Below, piece by piece: positions 1 to 12,900 of a DNA stretch of 64,000 bases. The DNA is from Lutraria lutraria (taxonomy: Eukaryota; Mollusca; Bivalvia; Venerida; Mactridae): positions 10,116,001 to 10,180,000 of the forward strand of contig OZ026845.1 of the NCBI GenBank assembly GCA_964023205.1. Reading direction: 5' to 3'. Below the pieces are notes generated by a model, which made no database searches, had not been told where the DNA came from, and saw nothing but the letters and a program-made list of their open reading frames with translations. How positions within the stretch are numbered: position 1 is the first letter of the stretch; each line of letters begins with the position of its first letter. The translations under genes were made by a program, and so were the position numbers.

Positions 1-807
1 GAATATTATAAACACAAGTATACACACAACACGACGTCGTAAAGCAAGAACTTTTCATTCATATATTTAACACACATAATTTTGACACCCTCTGACTATT
101 CTCACACTTGAAACAACCCAATGAAGTTTCTGTAAAGTCAATGATTATAATACTAAATATGGTTTTCAGTACACGTGTCCTATTCTATATGCACTGCATG
201 AAAAGGTCACGTGACATATTCTTGTTGTTACCATCAGGAAACACACACAATACCGATATTTACAAAATATTAGTCATGATCTATGTACATGGTTCTGCCA
301 ATTTTGATGCATATTGCTCGATTTTAATTATAATCGTGAACATACAATGCGTGGGTAAGTACATGCAGTTATCTTCTAAAATTGTGTATAGACGAACCAA
401 ATGAATTTAGTCATTTAAACAGGAATCGAGTTGTTTGTTTATTCACGTTGTTAAATGGTTTGTACTATTACTTATTATCAAATAGTTGTACTAAATCGCG
501 TACTCAATATCACAAATCCCATACGTATTACATCTCTATCCAGAGTTGTCGTTCCTAGTCAGGAATGTAACAAGAACGATAACTCTGTATAAAGATGGGT
601 ACACATTCTATTTTTAGATTTCATAGAAGATTATTTAACTTTAGTGTCACGTGATAAAAGTCAAAATGTCGGTGGTATCTTACTAGCACCAAAATGATAC
701 CGACATTAAGGAATGTTTAAGAATATCAAGTTCTCAGAGAAAATAGTTCACACCATTTTACGTGTAAAACAAGCGTGATTTTTTTGTGGTCGCACTTTTT
801 TCATATT
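1..807. other. 3' UTR and downstream flank of the Ig gene
   Basis: No coding exon is evident. The part next to 808 should be the 3' untranslated region of the minus-strand gene, with its length depending on which poly(A) signal is used. The plus-strand open frame at 108-404 has no homology I recognise and biased AT-rich composition, and is taken as chance. Confidence 0.5.
438..443 (-). promoter_or_regulatory. Candidate poly(A) signal of the Ig gene
   Basis: TTTATT on the plus strand gives AATAAA on the gene strand, 365 bp downstream of the stop in exon G. It is the only canonical hexamer I noticed between the stop and the window edge; a TTTAAT (ATTAAA) lies further on near 331. In AT-rich DNA a chance match is quite possible. 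Confidence 0.25.
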
Positions 808-911
808 TCATAAAAACAACGTTGTCATTGTGTTCAAGAGCATTGCAGCAAACAGGAAAGTAAAATCAGCCACATTTCTCAATCCGGAACTCCTGGTATT
901 CGATGGAAAGT
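808..911 (-). CDS. Exon G: C-terminal GPI-attachment signal and stop
   Basis: Last coding exon, 104 nt, acceptor tgttcctactttcAG, phase 1 in, stop TGA at 810-808. It reads (D)FPSNTRSSGLRNVAD and then FTFLFAAMLLNTMTTLFL with the stop straight after. Small residues (SSG, or the N three residues later) followed by a short spacer and about 17 hydrophobic residues with no cytoplasmic tail form a typical GPI-anchor signal, as in IgLONs and lachesin. The omega site is inferred, not proven. A single-pass membrane segment is less likely because no basic stop-transfer residues follow. Confidence 0.82.
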
Positions 912-3900
912 CTGAAAGTAGGAACAAACATTGATAATGGTACAAATCAATTACTATAAAGTAAACAACCTTAAAATACCCGAGATTGAGTCCCCTCGTA
1001 TTCTTACGCGCTTACACAACACAGCGCAATCGAAACATACATGAGTTATCATTCTTGATTTTGTTTAACATCTCATTAATAAATCGTGGAGAGAAAGTGT
1101 CCTTAATTGATGCTATTCAAATACATGTACATGTTTACAAACACAAACGGTTCATCGTGCTATAAGAATCCTTACTCAAAAAATTATTTTCTCAAAATGG
1201 GACGTACATGTTTTGGATATGTTTATATTTTCCGTAGGTTTCTATGATAGAAATTATTTACCATGAGACTATCTATAACCCTATACAGTCTCAGACAATC
1301 TACGTTACACATTTAGATCCCCACAAACACTAATTCCAACATGTTTCTATGATTATATATACAGATCGTTATCTTTACTTTTGCCATCCGCGACTATCAA
1401 CCTTTTATATTATATCTTTAGTTTTTGTTAACATTTTTCTGGTTAATTAAAAATCACTTTCAGATAATTAAATGTACATGTAACGAACAGTGCATGAGTC
1501 ATTACAATACCTTGTCTATTATAGCGTGGATCATTATAATAATAATAATCCATACCGCCCATATTGCTACTACTGTCTGTAAATACTTTATACTGTCGAC
1601 CATTCTTCTTGTTTTTCCTGTTTCCGTTTATTATCATTCCATGGTAGTTATATGTTGTTGTTCTTGGTAGAGGCGTGGTCATCATCTCCGTGGTCGTCGT
1701 AGGCTCCTTGTATTCTGAGAAACAATGTAAGGGTGAATTTATAACTCGTACGCTTAAAACTACGTAATGACTGATTAAAGGTCATATTCTTAGAAAAAAT
1801 ACAAAGTTGGATAACTATCGCAAATACAATTGTTTAATAGCATTAGTTAGCATGTGTGGGACGATAGATTTAACGGCCTGAAAAAACGCAGTAGCTAATT
1901 TCCGAAAATCATATCAAAGTGAAATTCAAGCAGTAAATTGGGGACAAATTGCATGATTTCAAATAAATATTCATAGGGGAAGGCGCCCTTTACAGGCTGA
2001 AACTACATAATAAAGAAAACCCACGTAGAGTACGTATCATAGCCAGTATTTCACGTTTTACCAGTTTGCATCCTGTGCACAGAAATAGATAAAACATGTA
2101 ACACGCTTATGTAGTTTATCTAACAACATATTGCAAGCATTTCCGAGCTGCAATAATTAGATTCATCAGCCAAGATAATACTGCAATGTCATAACAAGGC
2201 GCTATTGTCACACAAAGAGGAATTAGAGAAATAGAAAACACTCGGAGAGACGGTGTTGAAGCAACGAAGAACTGATTAAGACGATGTTTCAGAGACTATT
2301 CCTTCTAAAATCCTGATTACGCTCCCAAATTTGGTGTTTCCTATCTTCAGCAAATTAGATTTTAAATCTTTGTTCAGTATTTGGAAATGCCGTAGTGCGA
2401 TATTTAAGGCATCTTTCAGTGCATGATACATTTGTATATTTAAACGCATTAATAATAATCTGGTTCAATATTAAAATGCACTTTTCAAACAAAGAAATCG
2501 AAGTGTTTTTTATATACATGTATATATTATTTTCCAATTTGTTAAATAATTTCACGTGATACAAGAATTTAGACCATAAATAGATGCAGTACAACATCTC
2601 CAGAGCGGCCCTCTGTAGAGCAACAACCTCTCAATAACAACACTTTCAAATTTCCCTAAGCTGATATTTACTGTAAATTTAACCTCTGTAGAGCAACAGC
2701 CTCTAAACAACGATCAATATTTGCAGCTCACACAGGGTGTTGCTCTACAGAGGTTGTACTGAAATAGAATAAAATGTATCCATATGGGTGATCTCGCATG
2801 AGTGGTCATTATTTATTTAATTTATTAAACAAGTCATCTTAAAATGATATAAAACGATGCTATATCGAGTTTTTATCTGTATAAGACGATGAGTTTAACA
2901 AATTGAGTTATCGTAAAAAATGTATACAAGAAATGAAATACATTGTAATTCAAACTATTAGTTATTTTATCATTTTTTGTTAATCGTTTTTTGGACAGTG
3001 CATATGATCAAGTGAATAGATATAATTTGTATGATCACACCACTAGTGGTTAACGACAAGTCAAATAATACATGACTTTTAATCACTCACAGGCTGTTCA
3101 AATGTTATAAAAGACAAAACTGATGTCATAACCAATGCCAAAATTCGTTACTTTGGTTTGGATATTTAAAATTTTAAATACAATGTATATGCTAAATGAA
3201 TAAAAAATTGAATAAAAAACCCAATGACCATAATCAGACACTACATAAATTGACGTCTAAATGTATGACATTGACAATAACCCGGATGTCTAAACATAGG
3301 ACATTAACAATAACCCGGATGTCTAAACGTATGATATTGACAATAATCTGGATGTCTAAACATAGGATATTGACAATAACCTGGATGTCTAAACATAGGA
3401 TATTGACAATAACCTGGATGTCTAAACATAGGATATTGACAATAACCTGGATGTCTAAACATAGGATATTGACAATAACCTGGATGTCTAAACATAGGAT
3501 ATTGACAATAACCTGGATGTCTAAACATAGGATATTGACAATAACCTGGATGTCTAAACATAGGACATTGACAATAACCTGGATGTCTAAACGTATGATA
3601 TTGACAATAACCTGGATGTCTAAACGTATGACATTGACAATAACCTGGATGTCTAAACGTATGATATTGACAATAATCTGGATGTCTAAACGTATGATAT
3701 TGACAATAACCTGGATGTCTAAACGTATGACATTGACAATCACCTGGATGTCTAAACGTATGCTATTGACAATAACCTGGATGTCTAAACGTATGATATT
3801 GACAATAATCTGGATGTCTAAACGTATGATATTGACAATAACCTGGATGTCTAAACGTATGACATTGACAATAACCTGGATGTCTAAACGTATGATATTG

Positions 3901-6900
3901 ACAATAACCTAGATGTCTAAACGTATGATATTGACAATAACCTGGATGTCTAAACGTATGACATTGACAATAACCTGGATGTCTAAACATAGGATATTGA
4001 CAATAATCTGGATGTCTAAACGTATGATATTGACAATAATCTGGATGTCTAAACATAGGATATTGACAATAACCTGAATGTCTAAACATAGGATATTGAC
4101 AATAACCTGGATGTCTAAACATATGATATTGACAATAACCTGGATGTCTAAATATATGACATTGACAATAACCTTGATGTCTAAACGTATGATATTGACA
4201 ATAACCTGGATGTCTTAACATATGACATTGACAATAACCCGGATGTCTAAACGTATAATATTGACAATAACCCGGATGTCTAAACGTATAATATTGACAA
4301 TAACCCGGATGTCTAAACGTATGATATTGACAATAACCTGGACGTCTAAACATATGACATTGACAATAACCTGGACGTCTAAACATTTGTCATTGACAAT
4401 AACCTGGATGTCTAAACATAGGACATTGACAATAACCTGGATGTCTTAACATAGGACATTGACAATAACCTGGATGTCTAAACATTTGTCATTGACAATA
4501 ACCTGGATGTCTAAACATAGGACATTGACAATAACCTGGATGTCTTAACATTTGTCATTGACAATAACCTGGATGTCTAAACATACATAGGACATTGACA
4601 ATAACCTGGATGTCTAAACGTATGATATTGACAATTACCCGGATGTCTAAACGTATGATTTTGACAATAGCCTGGACGTCTAAACATATGACATTGACAA
4701 AAATTTGGATGTCTAAACATATGACAATGACAATAACCCGGATGTCTAAACATAGGGCATCGACAATAGGACACTGACAATAACCTGGATGACTAAACAT
4801 AGGACATTGACAATAACCTGGATGTCTAAACATTTGCCATTGACAATAACCTGGACGTCTAAACATAGGACATTGACAATAACCTGGACGTCTAAACATA
4901 CATAGGACATTAACAATAGCCTGGATGTCTAAACATTTGACATTGACAATAACCTGGACGTCTAAACGTATGACATTGACAATCACCTGGATGTCTAAAC
5001 GTATGCTATTGACAATAACCTGGATGTCTAAACGTATGATATTGACAATAATCTGGATGTCTAAACGTATGATATTGACAATAACCTGGATGTCTAAACG
5101 TATGACATTGACAATAACCTGGATGTCTAAACGTATGATATTGACAATAACCTAGATGTCTAAACGTATGATATTGACAATAACCTGGATGTCTAAACGT
5201 ATGACATTGACAATAACCTGGATGTCTAAACAAAGGATATTGACAATAATCTGGATGTCTAAACGTATGATATTGACAATAATCTGGATGTCTAAACATA
5301 GGATATTGACAATAACCTGAATGTCTAAACATAGGATATTGACAATAACCTGGATGTCTAAACATATGATATTGACAATAACCTGGATGTCTAAATATAT
5401 GACATTGACAATAACCTTGATGTCTAAACGTATGATATTGACAATAACCTGGATGTCTTAACATATGACATTGACAATAACCTGGATGTCTAAACGTATG
5501 ATATTGACAATAACCTGGATGTCTAAACGTATGACATTGACAATAACCTGGATGTCTAAACATAGGATATTGACAATAATCTGGATGTCTAAACGTATGA
5601 TATTGACAATAATCTGGATGTCTAAACATAGGATATTGACAATAACCTGAATGTCTAAACATAGGATATTGACAATAACCTGGATGTCTAAACATATGAT
5701 ATTGACAATAACCTGGATGTCTAAATATATGACATTGACAATAACCTTGATGTCTAAACGTATGATATTGACAATAACCTGGATGTCTTAACATATGACA
5801 TTGACAATAACCCGGATGTCTAAACGTATAATATTGACAATAACCCGGATGTCTAAACGTATAATATTGACAATAACCCGGATGTCTAAACGTATGATAT
5901 TGACAATAACCTGGACGTCTAAACATATGACATTGACAATAACCTGGACGTCTAAACATTTGTCATTGACAATAACCTGGATGTCTAAACATAGGACATT
6001 GACAATAACCTGGATGTCTTAACATAGGACATTGACAATAACCTGGATGTCTAAACATTTGTCATTGACAATAACCTGGATGTCTAAACATAGGACATTG
6101 ACAATAACCTGGATGTCTTAACATTTGTCATTGACAATAACCTGGATGTCTAAACATACATAGGACATTGACAATAACCTGGATGTCTAAACGTATGATA
6201 TTGACAATTACCCGGATGTCTAAACGTATGATTTTGACAATAGCCTGGACGTCTAAACATATGACATTGACAAAAATTTGGATGTCTAAACATATGACAA
6301 TGACAATAACCCGGATGTCTAAACATAGGGCATCGACAATAGGACACTGACAATAACCTGGATGACTAAACATAGGACATTGACAATAACCTGGATGTCT
6401 AAACATTTGCCATTGACAATAACCTGGACGTCTAAACATAGGACATTGACAATAACCTGGACGTCTAAACATACATAGGACATTAACAATAGCCTGGATG
6501 TCTAAACATTTGACATTGACAATAACCTGGACGTCTAAACGTATGACATTGACAATCACCTGGATGTCTAAACGTATGCTATTGACAATAACCTGGATGT
6601 CTAAACGTATGATATTGACAATAATCTGGATGTCTAAACGTATGATATTGACAATAACCTGGATGTCTAAACGTATGACATTGACAATAACCTGGATGTC
6701 TAAACGTATGATATTGACAATAACCTAGATGTCTAAACGTATGATATTGACAATAACCTGGATGTCTAAACGTATGACATTGACAATAACCTGGATGTCT
6801 AAACAAAGGATATTGACAATAATCTGGATGTCTAAACGTATGATATTGACAATAATCTGGATGTCTAAACATAGGATATTGACAATAACCTGAATGTCTA

Positions 6901-9900
6901 AACATAGGATATTGACAATAACCTGGATGTCTAAACATATGATATTGACAATAACCTGGATGTCTAAATATATGACATTGACAATAACCTTGATGTCTAA
7001 ACGTATGATATTGACAATAACCTGGATGTCTTAACATATGACATTGACAATAACCTGGATGTCTAAACGTATGATATTGACAATAACCTGGATGTCTAAA
7101 CGTATGACATTGACAATAACCTGGATGTCTAAACATAGGATATTGACAATAATCTGGATGTCTAAACGTATGATATTGACAATAATCTGGATGTCTAAAC
7201 ATAGGATATTGACAATAACCTGAATGTCTAAACATAGGATATTGACAATAACCTGGATGTCTAAACATATGATATTGACAATAACCTGGATGTCTAAATA
7301 TATGACATTGACAATAACCTTGATGTCTAAACGTATGATATTGACAATAACCTGGATGTCTTAACATATGACATTGACAATAACCCGGATGTCTAAACGT
7401 ATAATATTGACAATAACCCGGATGTCTAAACGTATAATATTGACAATAACCCGGATGTCTAAACGTATGATATTGACAATAACCTGGACGTCTAAACATA
7501 TGACATTGACAATAACCTGGACGTCTAAACATTTGTCATTGACAATAACCTGGATGTCTAAACATAGGACATTGACAATAACCTGGATGTCTTAACATAG
7601 GACATTGACAATAACCTGGATGTCTAAACATTTGTCATTGACAATAACCTGGATGTCTAAACATAGGACATTGACAATAACCTGGATGTCTTAACATTTG
7701 TCATTGACAATAACCTGGATGTCTAAACATACATAGGACATTGACAATAACCTGGATGTCTAAACGTATGATATTGACAATTACCCGGATGTCTAAACGT
7801 ATGATTTTGACAATAGCCTGGACGTCTAAACATATGACATTGACAAAAATTTGGATGTCTAAACATATGACAATGACAATAACCCGGATGTCTAAACATA
7901 GGGCATCGACAATAGGACACTGACAATAACCTGGATGACTAAACATAGGACATTGACAATAACCTGGATGTCTAAACATTTGCCATTGACAATAACCTGG
8001 ACGTCTAAACATAGGACATTGACAATAACCTGGACGTCTAAACATACATAGGACATTAACAATAGCCTGGATGTCTAAACATTTGACATTGACAATAACC
8101 TGGACGTCTAAACGTATGACATTGACAATCACCTGGATGTCTAAACGTATGCTATTGACAATAACCTGGATGTCTAAACGTATGATATTGACAATAATCT
8201 GGATGTCTAAACGTATGATATTGACAATAACCTGGATGTCTAAACGTATGACATTGACAATAACCTGGATGTCTAAACGTATGATATTGACAATAACCTA
8301 GATGTCTAAACGTATGATATTGACAATAACCTGGATGTCTAAACGTATGACATTGACAATAACCTGGATGTCTAAACATAGGATATTGACAATAATCTGG
8401 ATGTCTAAACGTATGATATTGACAATAATCTGGATGTCTAAACATAGGATATTGACAATAACCTGAATGTCTAAACATAGGATATTGACAATAACCTGGA
8501 TGTCTAAACATATGATATTGACAATAACCTGGATGTCTAAATATATGACATTGACAATAACCTTGATGTCTAAACGTATGATATTGACAATAACCTGGAT
8601 GTCTTAACATATGACATTGACAATAACCTGGATGTCTAAACGTATGATATTGGCAATAACCTGGATGTCTAAACGTATGACATTGACAATAACCTGGATG
8701 TCTAAACATAGGATATTGACAATAATCTGGATGTCTAAACGTATGATATTGACAATAATCTGGATGTCTAAACATAGGATATTGACAATAACCTGAATGT
8801 CTAAACATAGGATATTGACAATAACCTGGATGTCTAAACATATGATATTGACAATAACCTGGATGTCTAAATATATGACATTGACAATAACCTTGATGTC
8901 TAAACGTATGATATTGACAACAATCTGGATGTCTAAACATAGGACATTGACAATAACCTGGATGTCTTAACATAGGACATTGACAATAACCTGGATGTCT
9001 AAACATACATAGGACATTGACAATAACCTGGATGTCTAAACATAGGACATTGACAATAACCTGGATGTCTAAACATTTGTCATTGACAATAACCTGGATG
9101 TCTAAACATACATAGGACATTGACAATAACCTGGATGTCTAAACATAGGACATTGACAATAACCTGGATGTCTAAACATTTGTCATTGACAATAACCTGG
9201 ATGTCTAAACATACATAGGACATTGACAATAACCTGGATGTCTAAACATAGGACATTGACAATAACCTGGATGTCTAAACATTTGTCATTGACAATAACC
9301 TGGATGTCTAAACATACATAGGACATTGACAATAACCTGGATGTCTAAACATAGGACATTGACAATAACCTGGACGTCTAAACATTTGTCATTGACAATA
9401 ACCTGGATGTCTAAACATAGGACATTGACAATAACCTGGATGTCTTAACATAGGACATTGACAATAACCTGGATGTCTAAACATACATAGGACATTGACA
9501 ATAACCTGGATGTCTAAACGTATGATATTGACAATTACCCGGATGTCTAAACGTATGATTTTGACAATAGCCTGGACGTCTAAACATATGACATTGACAA
9601 AAATTTGGATGTCTAAACATATGACAATGACAATAACCCGGATGTCTAAACATAGGGCATCGACAATAGGACACTGACAATAACCTGGATGACTAAACAT
9701 AGGACATTGACAATAACCTGGATGTCTAAACATTTGCCATTGACAATAACCTGGACGTCTAAACATAGGACATTGACAATAACCTGGACGTCTAAACATA
9801 CATAGGACATTAACAATAGCCTGGATGTCTAAACATTTGACATTGACAATAACCTGGACGTCTAAACATAGGACATTGACAATAACCTGGATATCTAAAC

Positions 9901-12900
9901 ATAGGACATTGACAATAGCCTGGATGTCTAAACATAGGACATTGACAAAAACCTGGATGTCTAAACATACATAGGACATTGACAATAACCTGGATGTCTA
10001 AACATAGGACATTGACAATAACCTGGATGTCTAAACATAGGACATTGACAATAGCCTGGATGTCTAAACATAGGACATTGACAATAACCTGGACGTCTAA
10101 ACATACATAGGACATTGACAATAACCTGGATGTCTAAACATAGGACATTGACAATAACCTGGATGTCTAAACATAGGATATTGACAATAGCCTGGATGTC
10201 TAAACATAGGATATTGACAATAGCCTGGATGTCTAAACATAGGATATTGACAATAGCCTGGATGTCTAAACATAGGACATTGACAATAGCCTGGATGTCT
10301 AAACATACATAGGACATTGACAATAACCTGGATGTCTAAACATACATAGGACATTGAAAATAACCTGGATGTCTACACGTATGACATTGACAATAACCTG
10401 GATGTCTAAACGTATGATATTGACAATAACCTAGATGTCTAAACGTATGATATTGACAATAACCTGGATGTCTAAACGTATGACATTGACAATAACCTGG
10501 ATGTCTAAACATAGGACATTGACAATAACCTGGATGTCTAAACATACATAGGACATTGACAATAACCTGGATGTCTAAACATACAAAGGACATTGACAAT
10601 AACCTGGATGTCTAAACATAGGACATTGACAATAACCTGGATGTCTAAACATAGGACATTGACAATAGCCTGGATGTCTAAACATAGGACATTGACAATA
10701 ACCTGGATGTCTAAACATAGGACATTGACAATAGCCTGGACGTCTAAACATTTGACATTGACAATAACCTGGATGTCTAAACATAGGACATTGACAATAG
10801 CCTGGATGTCTAAACATAGGACATTGACAATAGCCTGGATGTCTAAACATAGGACATTGACAATAACCTGGATGTCTTAACATAGGACATTGACAATAGC
10901 CTGGACGTCTAAACATTTGACATTGACAATAACCTGGATGTCTAAACATAGGACATTGACAATAACCTGGATGTCTAAACATAGTACATTGACAATAACC
11001 TGGACGTCTAAACATTTGACATTGACAATAACCTGGATGTCTAAACATAGGACATTGACAATAACCTGGATGTCTTAACATAGGACATTGACAATAACCT
11101 GGATGTCTAAACATAGGACATTGACAATAACCTGGATGTCTAAACATAGGACATTGACAATAACCTGGATGTCTAAACATAGAACATTGACAATAACCTG
11201 GATGTCTAAAGATACATAGGACATTCCCAATAACCTGGATGTCTAAACATTTGACATGGACAATAACCTGGATGTCTAAACATAGGACATTGACAATAAC
11301 CTGGATGTCTAAACATAGGACATTGCCAATAACCTGGATGTCTAAACATAGGACATTGACAATAACCTGGATGTCTAAACATAGGACATTGACAATAGCC
11401 TGGATGTCTAAACATAGGACATTGACAATAACCTGGACGTCTAAACATACATAGGACATTGACAATAACCTGGATGTCTAAACATAGGACATTGACAATA
11501 ACCTGGATGTCTTAACATAGGATATTGACAATAGCCTGGATGTCTAAACATAGGATATTGACAATAGCCTGGATGTCTAAACATAGGATATTGACAATAG
11601 CCTGGGTGTCTAAACATAGGACATTGACAATAGCCTGGATGTCTAAACATACATAGGACATTGACAATAACCTGGATGTCTAAACATACATAGGACATTG
11701 ACAATAACCTGGATGTCTACACGTATGACATTGACAATAACCTGGATGTCTAAACGTATGATATTGACAATAACCTAGATGTCTAAACGTATGATATTGA
11801 CAATAACCTGGATGTCTAAACGTATGACATTGACAATAACCTGGATGTCTAAACATAGGACATTGACAATAACCTGGATGTCTAAACATACATAGGACAT
11901 TGACAGTAACCTGGATGTCTAAACATACATAGGACATTGACAATAACCTGGATGTCTAAACATACAAAGGACATTGACAATAACCTGGATGTCTAAACAT
12001 ATGACATTGACAATAACCTGGATGTCTAAACATAGGACATTGACAATAGCCTGGATGTCTAAACATAGGACATTGACAATAGCCTGGATGTCTAAACATA
12101 GGACATTGACAATAACCTGGATGTCTAAACATAGGACATTGACAATAGCCTGGACGTCTAAATATTTGACATTGACAATAACCTGGATGTCTAAACATAG
12201 GACATTGACAATAACCTGGATGTCTAAACATAGGACATTGACAATAACCTGGACGTCTAAACATTTGACATTGACAATAACCTGGATGTCTAAACATAGG
12301 ACATTGACAATAACCTGGATGTCTTAACATAGGACATTGACAATAACCTGGATGTCTAAACATAGGACATTGACAATAACCTGGATGTCTAAACATAGGA
12401 CATTGACAATAACCTGGATGTCTAAACATAGAACATTGACAATAACCTGGATGTCTAAACATAGGACATTGACAATAACCTGGATGTCTAAAGATACATA
12501 GGACATTCCCAATAACCTGGATGTCTAAACATTTGACATGGACAATAACCTGGATGTCTAAACATAGGACATTGACAATAACCTGGATGTCTAAACATAG
12601 GACATTGCCAATAACCTGGATGTCTAAACATAGGACATTGACAATAACCTGGATGTCTAAACATAGGACATTTACAATAACCTGGATGTCTAAACATTTG
12701 CCATTGACAATAACCTGGACGTCTAAACATACATAGGACATTGACAATAACCTGGATATCTAAACATAGAACATTGACAATAACCTGGATGTCTTAACAT
12801 AGGACATTGACAATAACCTGGATGTCTAAACATAGGACATTGACAATAACCTGGATGTCTAAACATAGGACATTGACAATAACCTTGATGTCTAAACATA

